From the NCBI GenBank assembly GCA_900316855.1, contig ONEK01000017.1, forward strand, positions 1-64,000: a stretch of DNA of 64,000 nt, read 5' to 3'. The DNA comes from an uncultured Lachnospiraceae bacterium (lineage in GTDB: Bacteria > Bacillota > Clostridia > Lachnospirales > Lachnospiraceae). This document shows, piece by piece, positions 8,842-16,349 of the stretch. Position 1 is the first letter of the stretch. Each line of letters starts with the position of its first letter. Position numbers and translations under genes: made by a program. The notes beneath the pieces are model-generated. The model was not told the origin of the DNA. It worked only from the letters and a program-made list of their open reading frames with translations, and made no database searches.

Positions 8842-9480
8842 ATGCAGAATTATTCAAAGATCTATTCCAAACGATATCCGGATGTGTTCCTGAAGGTGAT
8901 TCCCGGTCATTTCGTAACGCCGAACTCACACATTAATTACTACATTGACATGACCACCATGAAGACACGCCGGAGCGAGGCTGTCAACGCCGCACACGCA
9001 CTGGCGGAGGCATACCAGACCTCAACCGTTGTCGACACCATCATCTGCATGGACGGCACGGAGGTCATCGGTGCCTACCTGGCGGACGAGCTGACGCACG
9101 CCGGCATCCTGTCGAAGAACGCGCACCGCACGATCTACATCGTGACGCCGGAATATGATCTCACCGGCCAGATGATCTTCCGTGAGAACACTGACATGAT
9201 GGTCCGCGGCAAGAACGTCCTCATCCTCCTCGCGTCCACGACGACCGGCAAAACCGTCGCAAGGGCGCTGGAATCCATCAAATACTACGGAGGCGAGGTG
9301 AGCGGCATCTCCGCCATCTTCTCCGTCGTGACGAAGATCTACGGGCATCCCGTCAATGCCCTGTTCACGAAGTCGGATGTCCCGGACTACCGCACGTGGA
9401 AGGCCGATGAATGCGAGCTGTGCAGGCAGGGCATTCCGGTCGACGCCATCGCGAACGGCTTCGGCTACTCAAGACTGTGA
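8842..9480 (+). CDS. orotate phosphoribosyltransferase-like protein
   Basis: 212 residues from ATG 8842, which has GGGGG 8 bases upstream; TTG 8821 and ATG 8827 are alternative in-frame starts. The fold of type I phosphoribosyltransferases is suggested by TIICMDGTEVIGAYLADEL and by NVLILLASTTTGKTVARAL, which sits where the PRPP-binding loop is expected. In active enzymes that loop carries two adjacent acidic residues before TTG (as in VDDVITTG); here they are replaced by L-A. It may therefore bind nucleotides or PRPP without the standard reaction. Neighbours give no pathway context: ptb diverges upstream and ohrR converges downstream. Confidence 0.6.
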   Translation: MQNYSKIYSKRYPDVFLKVIPGHFVTPNSHINYYIDMTTMKTRRSEAVNAAHALAEAYQTSTVVDTIICMDGTEVIGAYLADELTHAGILSKNAHRTIYIVTPEYDLTGQMIFRENTDMMVRGKNVLILLASTTTGKTVARALESIKYYGGEVSGISAIFSVVTKIYGHPVNALFTKSDVPDYRTWKADECELCRQGIPVDAIANGFGYSRL

Positions 9481-9487
9481 TACAACA

Positions 9488-9528
9488 AGCGGCAGAGGAA
9501 GGCCCCGGAATGGGTTTCCTCTGCCGCT
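9488..9528. terminator. bidirectional terminator between convergent genes
   Basis: AGCGGCAGAGGAA (9488-9500) and TTCCTCTGCCGCT (9516-9528) form a 13-bp stem followed by TCTTTT on the plus strand. It separates the phosphoribosyltransferase-like gene and ohrR, which face each other. Confidence 0.8.
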
Positions 9529-9549
9529 TCTTTTCTGCCTGCTGCCCCG

Positions 9550-10002
9550 TCAGTTCTCCTCAAACTCCCCGATGAGCTTATACAGGATCGTGTACAGACA
9601 GCGGACCTCCTCATCCGTGAGCCGGATGTTGCACGCCATCTCCTTCGGTACCTCCAGAGCCCTGTCCTTGAGCTTCTCCCCTTCTTCTGTAATCGATACA
9701 ATGAGGCTCCGCTCATCCTCGCGCGAGCGCTTCCTCGTGATATATCCCTTGCTCTCGAGCTTTTTCAGGACCGGCGTGAGCGTCCCGGAATCGAGGTAGA
9801 GCTTCCCGCCCAGCTCCTTGACGTTCATGGTCCCGTTTTCCCACATCACCATCATCGTGATGTACTGGGTATAGGTGAGGTCCAGCTTGTCCAGCGACGG
9901 CTTGTAGCGGCGGATGATCTCTTTGCTGACCGCGTACAGCGGAAAGCACAGCTGGTTCTCCAGCCGGATGCTCGCGTATTTATCATTCTTCTCGAAAGCC
10001 AT
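9550..10002 (-). CDS. MarR/OhrR-type regulator with a sensing cysteine
   Basis: 150 residues. The N-terminus LENQLCFPLYAVSKEI and the segment LDLTYTQYITMMVMWE match the OhrR/MgrA branch of the MarR family, in which the single conserved N-terminal cysteine (Cys19 here) reacts with organic peroxides or thiol oxidants. The winged helix follows (YLDSGTLTPVLKKLESKGYI, then the wing RSREDERS). ATG 10002 is chosen over an upstream in-frame extension because AGGGGTAAAG precedes it and family members start here. No ohr-type peroxidase gene is adjacent, so the target is unknown. A promoter (TTGCGC, 17 bases, TATACT) lies at 10041-10069. Confidence 0.85.
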   Translation of the reverse strand: MAFEKNDKYASIRLENQLCFPLYAVSKEIIRRYKPSLDKLDLTYTQYITMMVMWENGTMNVKELGGKLYLDSGTLTPVLKKLESKGYITRKRSREDERSLIVSITEEGEKLKDRALEVPKEMACNIRLTDEEVRCLYTILYKLIGEFEEN

Positions 10003-10040
10003 ATGCTTTACCCCTGTGTTCGGACTGATTTTACCAAATG

Positions 10041-10069
10041 AGTATAAGACAAAATCAAATTGTGCGCAA
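10041..10069 (-). promoter_or_regulatory. ohrR promoter
   Basis: Minus strand TTGCGC (10064-10069), 17 bases, TATACT (10041-10046), about 40 bases before the ohrR start. It overlaps the 3' end of the HTH remnant. Confidence 0.5.
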
Positions 10070-10186
10070 ATCATCTCCGCGCGGATTGATCTCAACATCC
10101 AGCCCCAGGAGATTAGCCAGATAGATTGCCTTGCCAAGCTCCGCCGTCGGCTTGCCCCTCTCAAGATCCGGGAGGAAGCTCAGATT
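10055..10186 (-). pseudogene. C-terminal stub of a HipB/y4mF-type HTH antitoxin
   Basis: Read on the minus strand, the spacer encodes LSFLPDLERGKPTAELGKAI, then YLANLLGLDVEI, ending at a TGA at 10055-10057. This is the typical end of XRE-family HipB-like antitoxins (ERGKPT-x-L-x-K followed by LGLD). Upstream of it the resemblance stops exactly at the 3' end of the pseI-like gene, so only about 40 codons are left and the DNA-binding helices are lost. No HipA-like toxin remains here. Confidence 0.6.
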
Positions 10187-11250
10187 CCTCCCTCGACGTC
10201 CTCCGCGCGCAGCGGCTCGCCGAAGGACAGGTCCCGGGCAGCCGTCTTCCCATCCAGCAGCTCTTCGTAGTATCTCGTGTGCAGGCCGCCGGAGGGCCGC
10301 ACGCTCCGGATGTTGTCCTTCGTGAAGGGCTCGCCCTTTTTGATATCCTTCGAAACGAAAAGGCTCCGCCGCAGGGAATAGCTCTGCGCTTCCTCCTTCG
10401 CGGGGCCGTAGAAGATGCCCTCCGTCTTCGCCGCGGGGCCGGAAAGGCCCAGAGCCTTTTCCGTATTGCGGATGTCCCGCACCAGGGCGGCGAATTCCTC
10501 CTTTGATAAGGAGAACGCGCTGTCGACCGTGTTGTCGTCCTTCGAGATGCAGAAGTGCTTCTCGATGACCTGCGCGCCGAGGGCAACGGCCGTGATGTCC
10601 GCGAGCGTCCCCTCGGAATGGTCCGAAAGCCCCACCGGAACGCCGAATTTTAGTTTCATGTCCGGAATGGTGCGAAGGTGCATCGTCTCATAATCCGTCG
10701 GATAGGCGCTGCAGCACTTGAGAAGGACAGCCTGGTGATTGCCCCTGCCGGCGCAGGTATCCAGCGCCTCACGGATCTCGGCCTCCGTTCCCATGCCGCA
10801 GGATATGACCAGCGGCTTGCCGGTTGAAGCGGCCTTCGCGATGAGCGGCAGGTCCACGAGCTCAAAGCTTGCGATCTTGTAGAACTCCTCGCCGATTCCC
10901 TCGAGGAAGTCCACCGCCGTCTCATCGAACGGCGTCGACAGGAAATCCATGCCGAGCCTTTCCGCTTCCATCTTGATCTGCGGCATCCAGTCCCAGGGCG
11001 TATAGGCCTTCCGGTACAGATCATACAGATATTCCCGGTCCCAGAGGCCGTTCTTTAACAGAAACGGATCCGTGTGCGCGTTCAGCGTGAGCGTGTCCGC
11101 CGTATAGGTCTGCGTCTTCAGGCAGTCCGCCCCCGCCTCGGCCGCCGCGTGCACGATTTCCATCGCCTTCTCGAGTGACCCGCCGTGGTTGCCGCTCATC
11201 TCCGCGATGATATAGGTCTTCCCGCTCTTTAAATATTCCTGAAGCTTCAT
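10180..11250 (-). CDS. pseudaminic acid/sialic acid synthase-like (NeuB/PseI family)
   Basis: 356 residues. The NeuB domain (about 1-275) condenses phosphoenolpyruvate with a 6-carbon amino sugar to a nonulosonic acid. Seen: EMSGNHGGSLEKAMEIVHAA, YDLYRKAYTPWDW, FLSTPFDETAVDFLE, KIASFELVDLPLI and GLSDHSEG. The C-terminal SAF/antifreeze-like domain starts about residue 290 (RRSLFVSKDIKKGEPFTKDN). The wording of YRKAYTPWDW and SFELVDLPLI is closer to PseI than to NeuB. ATG 11250 has GGGAG upstream. None of the other steps of a nonulosonate pathway (PseB, PseC, NeuA and so on) is in the window, so it is an orphan. A terminator at 11406 separates it from the permease gene behind it. Confidence 0.85.
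   Translation of the reverse strand: MKLQEYLKSGKTYIIAEMSGNHGGSLEKAMEIVHAAAEAGADCLKTQTYTADTLTLNAHTDPFLLKNGLWDREYLYDLYRKAYTPWDWMPQIKMEAERLGMDFLSTPFDETAVDFLEGIGEEFYKIASFELVDLPLIAKAASTGKPLVISCGMGTEAEIREALDTCAGRGNHQAVLLKCCSAYPTDYETMHLRTIPDMKLKFGVPVGLSDHSEGTLADITAVALGAQVIEKHFCISKDDNTVDSAFSLSKEEFAALVRDIRNTEKALGLSGPAAKTEGIFYGPAKEEAQSYSLRRSLFVSKDIKKGEPFTKDNIRSVRPSGGLHTRYYEELLDGKTAARDLSFGEPLRAEDVEGGI
10187..10189. other. breakpoint between pseI-like gene and HTH remnant
   Basis: Resemblance to HipB-type sequence stops here, within a few bases of the 3' end of the pseI-like gene. It marks the junction of an old insertion or deletion. Confidence 0.4.
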
Positions 11251-11402
11251 GTATGTTTACTCCCGGATGCAGAGCCTCTGACAGCCCTGACATCCCCCGG
11301 CTGTTTCCTGTCCCGTCGCCCTCATCCTGATGCTTTTCGCGCTTTCCGCTGGCGATTCCGGGACTGCTACGGGCCTTATTGTATCCCAACCGCGTGCAAA
11401 AG

Positions 11403-11442
11403 AAAAATCCCGCGCCCGGCCGGTCGGCCGGATGCGGGATTC
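11403..11442 (-). terminator. terminator of the permease operon
   Basis: AATCCCGCGCCCGGCC (11406-11421) pairs with GGCCGGATGCGGGATT (to 11442); on the minus strand the stem is followed by a T-run. It ends the redox/permease operon before the pseI-like gene. Confidence 0.85.
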
Positions 11443-11525
11443 CCATCCATAGTGTCCTTCCAAACATTAGTATTGCATCCTTATCCTGCTGTATCTGACA
11501 GCCATCAGGACAGAACGCACATTTT

Positions 11526-12929
11526 CTATTTCCAGATGCCGCGCTTTTTGCGGATCCGGTAGTACATGCTGTTTTCCATGGCAAGGACCTTCTCCATGGG
11601 AACCGGCCTGAACACCGGGATCCGCATCTTGAAGTGAATCCAGAAGATGGCATAGACGAACAGGATCGCGAAGATGACGCCGGCGACAAGCCAGATCTGA
11701 TTGCGTTCCACCGGGTCCGTGGAGATGTTGAGGATCATGTAGACCGTGCCGCAGATGCCGACAAGCGGCAGCACCGGCCCGCCCGGAACCCGGAACCTGC
11801 GCGGTGCGTTGGGCAGCCGGTGGCGGAAAATCAGAAGGTCAATGTGTGCCATGATGTAGGAGGCCATCCAGAACACGGACCCGACGAGGATCAGGAAGCT
11901 GATGCGGTCGGAGGAGTCCTGGCTGATCCAGGCGCAGAACAGGATCGTGACCGTCACGAACCAGACGCCGACGTAAGGGACGTTGTGCCGGTTCACCTTG
12001 CCGAAAAACTGCGGCATCAGGTTTGTCTTCGACATGCCGGAGAAAATGCTGGACAGGCCCTGCACCGTGGAGTTCTGGGTGCTGATGACGGCAAGCGCCG
12101 CAACGAAGGCCATCCAGATCTGGCCGGGACGGCCCAGCAGTGCCTCGCCGTACAAAAGGTGCGGCGCCGGTGAGGACGACATATCCGCCCACAGCGTATA
12201 GTTGTGGAAGCCCAGTACCATGATGGACTGCACCACACAGATGAGCCCGAGGCCGAGGAACATGCCAAGCGGGACGTTCCGGCTCGCGTTCTTCACCTCG
12301 CGGGAAATCGGGATGGCGTATTCCGCGCCGATAAACAGCCAGAACGCGACGGCCGTCATGGAGACGACGGTCTTAAAGTCTCCGTTCATGACGGCCGGCT
12401 GGGTGACCGGCGTCACCGTGCCGAGCCGGAACACGCCGAGCAGCCCCATGATCAGCATGGAGCCGAGGAGCAGATACGATACCAGATCCTGCACCTTCGC
12501 GAACATGTCCACGCCGCGAAGGTTCGCAATCAGGATGACGATCGAGGCCGCCAGCGTCCAGAAGAAGTTCGGGACCGGCAGGCCCAGCACCTGTCCCATC
12601 GCGTAGGCGAAGATGGACGCCTCCACGCCGGAGGAGAGGATGTTGGAAATCATATAGCCGCCGACCATCAGCACAATCGTCGGCACAGGACCGACGCCTG
12701 CCAGTGTGTACTGGGCAAGGCCGCCCGTCACGTTGGGCATCAGGCTGTTCAGCTCCGACATGGTCGCCATCGTGATCATGTTGAGGATGCACGCCATGAT
12801 CATGGCAGCGATAAACAGCACACCGATTTCACCGGCGCCCTGACCCAGCTGTACCAGCGAGCTGGTCGCAATGACCAGACCTACCGAGACGGACACCACA
12901 TCCTTGAGTCCAAGCTTCTTCTCGTCCAT
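11526..12929 (-). CDS. APC-family amino acid permease
   Basis: 467 residues with about twelve hydrophobic segments. The first helices (VVSVSVGLVIATSSLVQLG) carry the small-residue substrate loop of the APC superfamily, and FWLFIGAEYAIPISREVKNA is the sixth-helix region. ATG 12929 is used because AGAGGT lies upstream; a longer frame adds an unlikely basic extension. It is the last gene of the redox operon, 130 bases after the PII gene, with a GGAGGGC/GCCCTCC hairpin (13031-13052) in the spacer. The substrate is probably an amino or imino acid used by the dehydrogenase subunits upstream; the exact one cannot be read from sequence. Confidence 0.85.
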   Translation of the reverse strand: MDEKKLGLKDVVSVSVGLVIATSSLVQLGQGAGEIGVLFIAAMIMACILNMITMATMSELNSLMPNVTGGLAQYTLAGVGPVPTIVLMVGGYMISNILSSGVEASIFAYAMGQVLGLPVPNFFWTLAASIVILIANLRGVDMFAKVQDLVSYLLLGSMLIMGLLGVFRLGTVTPVTQPAVMNGDFKTVVSMTAVAFWLFIGAEYAIPISREVKNASRNVPLGMFLGLGLICVVQSIMVLGFHNYTLWADMSSSPAPHLLYGEALLGRPGQIWMAFVAALAVISTQNSTVQGLSSIFSGMSKTNLMPQFFGKVNRHNVPYVGVWFVTVTILFCAWISQDSSDRISFLILVGSVFWMASYIMAHIDLLIFRHRLPNAPRRFRVPGGPVLPLVGICGTVYMILNISTDPVERNQIWLVAGVIFAILFVYAIFWIHFKMRIPVFRPVPMEKVLAMENSMYYRIRKKRGIWK

Positions 12930-13059
12930 AAGATACCTCTGTTGAATCTCTGCTGTCCCCGGTTCCGGTTCAGGGCACGCAGATCCATTGTCAGGCCCGG
13001 CCTGCCCGAATATACCGCATCGGCAGACACGGAGGGCGTGTACAAGCCCTCCGGACCGG

Positions 13060-13407
13060 TTACAGTGCCTTGCTGCCCTCGTCACCCGTTCTTACGCGGA
13101 TGATGTTGTCGATGCTGTAGACGAAGATCTTGCCGTCCCCGATGTGGCCGGTGTACAGCGTCTTCTTCACCGCCTCCGTAATCTCCCGGACGCGGGATGT
13201 GGCTACGACGACACCGACCTCGATCTTCGGCAGCAGCTCCATCTCGTAATTCTCGTCCACCTCGTATTCCTTCGTGCCCTTTTCCACGCCGCAGCCGAGA
13301 ACCTGCGTGAACGTCATGCCGCCGACCTTCAGCTGGCTCAGCGTCTTCTTCAGGTCCGTAAACTTTGACATGTCGCAGATAATCTCTATCTTGGAAAACT
13401 CACTCAT
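13060..13407 (-). CDS. PII-family signal protein
   Basis: 115 residues, the size of GlnB/GlnK. It starts MSEFSKIEIICDMSKFTDLK, has a T-loop region (KGTKEYEVDENYEMELLPKI) with a tyrosine at the place of Tyr51, and the family's C-terminal signature TGHIGDGKIFVYSIDNII followed by RVRTGDEG. PII proteins sense ATP/ADP and 2-oxoglutarate and bind transporters or enzymes. Here it sits between an ornithine-cyclodeaminase-family gene and an amino acid permease rather than beside amtB, so it may control the permease, as GlnK does AmtB. Start ATG 13407 has GGAAAGGAGAGGAAAAG upstream. Confidence 0.88.
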   Translation of the reverse strand: MSEFSKIEIICDMSKFTDLKKTLSQLKVGGMTFTQVLGCGVEKGTKEYEVDENYEMELLPKIEVGVVVATSRVREITEAVKKTLYTGHIGDGKIFVYSIDNIIRVRTGDEGSKAL

Positions 13408-13441
13408 CGCTTTTCCTCTCCTTTCCGGCAGTTCCCGTGAC

Positions 13442-14584
13442 TTATGCCATCTCCGGTCTTTTCCACAGGTTCAGCTTCTGTCCGATGCCGAGCCTCTTCG
13501 CGTTGCGGTATACGGTCGTGCCCCACGCGACGTCCTCGACAGGCATGCCGCCGACGGAGTATACGAAGATCTCGTCGTCCGAGGTGCGTCCGGGCTTTGC
13601 GCCCTTCATGATGTCCGTGATCTCGAGGATATCCTCCCGGCGGATCCTGCCCTCATAAACAAGGTCCGTGAACCTGCAGCCGATGATGCCCATCTTCGGA
13701 TACGTGGGATAAGGATATTCCTCCTCCCAGGCCTCGTAAAGGCCCATATTGTCCACGACAAGGTGTGCCCTCTCGAGGAAATCATCGTCAAAGCGAGCCG
13801 CGGAGGGCATGGAGATGAAGGCTCCGGGCTTTACCCAGTCTCCCTTCACATAGGGGTAAGTGTAGACAACGTCCGGATTGTCGCTGTTCTGCGCGACGGT
13901 CGTGAACGAGATGATGTCGGCGCCGCGCACTGCTTCCTCCTCCGTTTCGCAGACCTGAATCTCGTCAAACTGCGGGTATTCCCTGTGGACGAAATCAATG
14001 AAGGAGTCCATGGACTTCTTCCCCCTGCCCTTGATGCTGAGGATGTGGAGCTTCGGGCAGACGGTCGCGAAGGCAGCCAGGGACGTCTTGCCCATGACGC
14101 CGGGGCCGATGATGGCGACCTTCTCGGAATCCTTCCTTGCGAGGTATTTCGCACCTACACCCGGGATACCGCCGGTGCGGTAGGAGGACAGAAGGTTCGC
14201 TGACATGAAGGCGACCGGAGCACCGGTATCCTTGTCGTTCAGGATCATCATCAGGATCGAACGGGGCAGGCCGACCGCCTTGTTCTCAATATTGGAGCCG
14301 TACCACTTCACACCGGCCATCTGAAAGCTCCCGCCCAGGTACGCGGGCATCGCCATGAAGCGGCGGTCCTGGGTATTGCGCGGCATGCCGGGAAACTTCG
14401 GGTTGTCCGGGAACATGATCATGCAGCCGTGGGAGTTGTGGTTCTCGCCGCCCATCATGTAGTCCCCTTCCTTCACGAGCTTGAGCATCTCCTCCATCGA
14501 AGCGACGCATGCCTTCATATCCTTGACGCCCGCCCTGATCATGTCTGGCTCGCTCAGGTACAGGAAATCAATTTTCGTATCCAT
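13442..14584 (-). CDS. ornithine cyclodeaminase/mu-crystallin family protein
   Basis: 380 residues. The NAD(P)-binding core is visible as VAIIGPGVMGKTSLAAFATV, preceded by GAPVAFMSANLLSSYRTGG, the segment typical of the ornithine cyclodeaminase/mu-crystallin/ketimine reductase family. The N-terminal part (LYLSEPDMIRAGVKDM, GGENHNSHG, DRRFMAMPAYLGG, KWYGSN) resembles a Firmicute subgroup that I recall being labelled tyramine oxidase subunit B in databases; that name is not backed by context here. Start ATG 14584 has AAAGGAG upstream. Its place behind three flavin or iron-sulphur subunits suggests it handles a cyclic imine or related amino acid produced by them. True ornithine cyclodeaminase activity is only one possibility. 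Confidence 0.75.
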   Translation of the reverse strand: MDTKIDFLYLSEPDMIRAGVKDMKACVASMEEMLKLVKEGDYMMGGENHNSHGCMIMFPDNPKFPGMPRNTQDRRFMAMPAYLGGSFQMAGVKWYGSNIENKAVGLPRSILMMILNDKDTGAPVAFMSANLLSSYRTGGIPGVGAKYLARKDSEKVAIIGPGVMGKTSLAAFATVCPKLHILSIKGRGKKSMDSFIDFVHREYPQFDEIQVCETEEEAVRGADIISFTTVAQNSDNPDVVYTYPYVKGDWVKPGAFISMPSAARFDDDFLERAHLVVDNMGLYEAWEEEYPYPTYPKMGIIGCRFTDLVYEGRIRREDILEITDIMKGAKPGRTSDDEIFVYSVGGMPVEDVAWGTTVYRNAKRLGIGQKLNLWKRPEMA

Positions 14585-14745
14585 AATGCTCCTTTCCGAA
14601 CAGTAATTTCTGTTGATTCTGAATTTCCCGTACTCCCCTGTACGGACTTTGTGACGTCCCGCGGGTTCCCGGGGCTGCTGCAGTGACGGTTGAACGCCAC
14701 GTGACTGCATGTAAATACTCTCCTCTTCCTGCGTCTGCAGTCAGC

Positions 14746-15870
14746 TTATACCGCGGACCTGAACCGGTCGTAGCGCAGTGCCGACAGGTCGAGAACCGGC
14801 TCCTCGTCACAGGCGAGCTGCGACAGCAGCACGCCCACAATCGGGCTGATGCCGAAGCCGTGTCCCGTGAAGCCGCAGGCAGCGATCAGGCCGGGCACCT
14901 CATCGATATTGCTGATAACGGGAACCTTGTCGGCTGACAGGTCCTCATAGCCGGACCAGGTACGGACAATCTTTGCGTCCGCAAGCTTCGGCACCCAGCG
15001 AAGGATCGCGCGGCAGATGGCGGGAGCGTTGTTGCTCTGCGTCGCCAGATGTCCGAAATCGAGGTTCTGTGCGTCGTAACCGGCGCTGCCGCCGAAGACA
15101 AACGAGCCGTGGTTCGTCTGGTGCCCGTAGAAGTCGGCGTCTGCCGTTCCCAGCATCTGCGGGAACATCGGGGGCTCCGCCTCCGTGACGAGTGCCTCGA
15201 TCAGGTCCTTCGTCATCGGAACGTCGATGCCGACGGTCTGCAGGATGGCGCGGCTCTCATAGCCGCAGGCGACGATTACCTTCTCCGTGCAGTAGGTGTC
15301 CGCATCGGTGATGACGTAGCGCAGCCTGCCTTTTTCCTTCTTCAGCTCCAGGACGCTCTCGCCGGTGATGAACTGTGCGCCGAGCTTTCTGGCCGCGCGG
15401 TAGAAGCCCAGCACCGTCTTCAGCGGATTCGCGTGTCCGTCCGTAGGGCACCAGCTCGCGCATACCACCTCGTCCGAGAGGTACGGATTGATTCTGCGGA
15501 CCTCATCGCCCTCGATCATCCGGACGTCCAGTCCGCACTTGACAGCGCGTTCCGTGAGTCCCTCCAGGATCTTCCTGTGGCGCTCGTTCTTACCGAGACG
15601 GAGATTTCCGTCCTGATGATATTCCACGTCCACTCCCAGCTCGTCCGAGAGCGTCGGCCACAGGTGCTGAATTCCGTACATAGCGAGCGGAAGCTCCCTG
15701 GGATCCCTTCCGGACTGACGGACACCGCCGCCGTTGCGGGAGGATCCGCCGTTACCGATCGAATTGTCCCGGTCCAGCACGATGACCGATTTACCCTTTT
15801 TCGCGAGATAATATGCTGCGGCACAGCCGATGACACCGGCACCGCAAATCACTACATCTGCTGTTCTCAT
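14746..15870 (-). CDS. DAO-family FAD-dependent amino/imino acid dehydrogenase
   Basis: 374 residues of the D-amino acid oxidase/GlyD family. The N-terminal dinucleotide fold reads DVVICGAGVIGCAAAYYLAK and ends with VIVLDRD; a Ser/Asn/Gly-rich segment follows (GNGGSSRNGGGVRQSG), and the C-terminus has GFTGHGFGISPIVG. ATG 15870 is preceded by AGAGGAAACT. It is like the catalytic subunit (OoxB/HcnC or hydroxyproline dehydrogenase beta type) of membrane-linked or soluble multi-subunit dehydrogenases whose other subunits are encoded next to it. The natural substrate could be a D-amino acid, proline or hydroxyproline isomer, sarcosine or an opine. Confidence 0.85.
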   Translation of the reverse strand: MRTADVVICGAGVIGCAAAYYLAKKGKSVIVLDRDNSIGNGGSSRNGGGVRQSGRDPRELPLAMYGIQHLWPTLSDELGVDVEYHQDGNLRLGKNERHRKILEGLTERAVKCGLDVRMIEGDEVRRINPYLSDEVVCASWCPTDGHANPLKTVLGFYRAARKLGAQFITGESVLELKKEKGRLRYVITDADTYCTEKVIVACGYESRAILQTVGIDVPMTKDLIEALVTEAEPPMFPQMLGTADADFYGHQTNHGSFVFGGSAGYDAQNLDFGHLATQSNNAPAICRAILRWVPKLADAKIVRTWSGYEDLSADKVPVISNIDEVPGLIAACGFTGHGFGISPIVGVLLSQLACDEEPVLDLSALRYDRFRSAV

Positions 15871-15916
15871 AGTTTCCTCTCTTTGCTCTTTCCCCGAATG
15901 GAATCCGCGCAGGCGT

Positions 15917-16255
15917 TTATGCCCTGCGCACCTTCGAATCATCCGTTTCCTCGTCCGCCCAGACCTTCATTTCGATGGGGCGCATCGGGCTGCGCGAGCT
16001 TGCCGGTGCGAGCTCGGCGGGTTTGATTCCGAGTTCTCTCGCAACGATGCCGGCGACGAGCCTGCTGCACGTCTGTCCCTGGCACAGGCCCATGCCGCAG
16101 CGCAGATACCTGCGGATCTCCGCCATCGTATACATCCCGTCGTGAACCGCCCGGCGGATTTCGCCCTGTGTCACTTCCTCGCAGCGGCAGATGATCCTCT
16201 CATCCCCCTCCCTGGGAACAAACGGTCCCAGGTCCCTGTTCCTGTCCTGTCTCAT
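15917..16255 (-). CDS. BFD-like [2Fe-2S] protein
   Basis: 112 residues. The N-terminal half has CRCEEVT, then a helix, then RCGMGLCQGQTC: the C-x-C and C-x4-C-x4-C pattern of bacterioferritin-associated-ferredoxin-like [2Fe-2S] domains. In HcnB/OoxA-like proteins this domain is fused to the C-terminus of the FAD/NAD subunit; here it is a separate gene directly behind that subunit. ATG 16255 is taken because AAAGGAG lies 11 bases before it. The last 35 residues are charged and unlike known domains. Confidence 0.78.
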   Translation of the reverse strand: MRQDRNRDLGPFVPREGDERIICRCEEVTQGEIRRAVHDGMYTMAEIRRYLRCGMGLCQGQTCSRLVAGIVARELGIKPAELAPASSRSPMRPIEMKVWADEETDDSKVRRA

Positions 16256-16290
16256 AACGCACCAGTCTCCTTTCGGAACTTTTCCTGTGA

Positions 16291-16343
16291 TGCCTGCGTC
16301 AGCAGGCGTCCATCGCATGAAACCCGTTAAAGGCGGTTTCATG
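16291..16343 (-). repeat. two-hairpin intergenic element, copy C
   Basis: GCCTGCGTCAGCAGGC (16292-16307) followed by CATGAAACC/GGCGGTTTCATG (16316-16343). Same layout as copies A (17986) and B (18431), but the second stem has a different sequence while the centre (AAACCCG..AAAGGCGGTTT) is kept. Confidence 0.65.
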
Positions 16344-16349
16344 TAAGCT

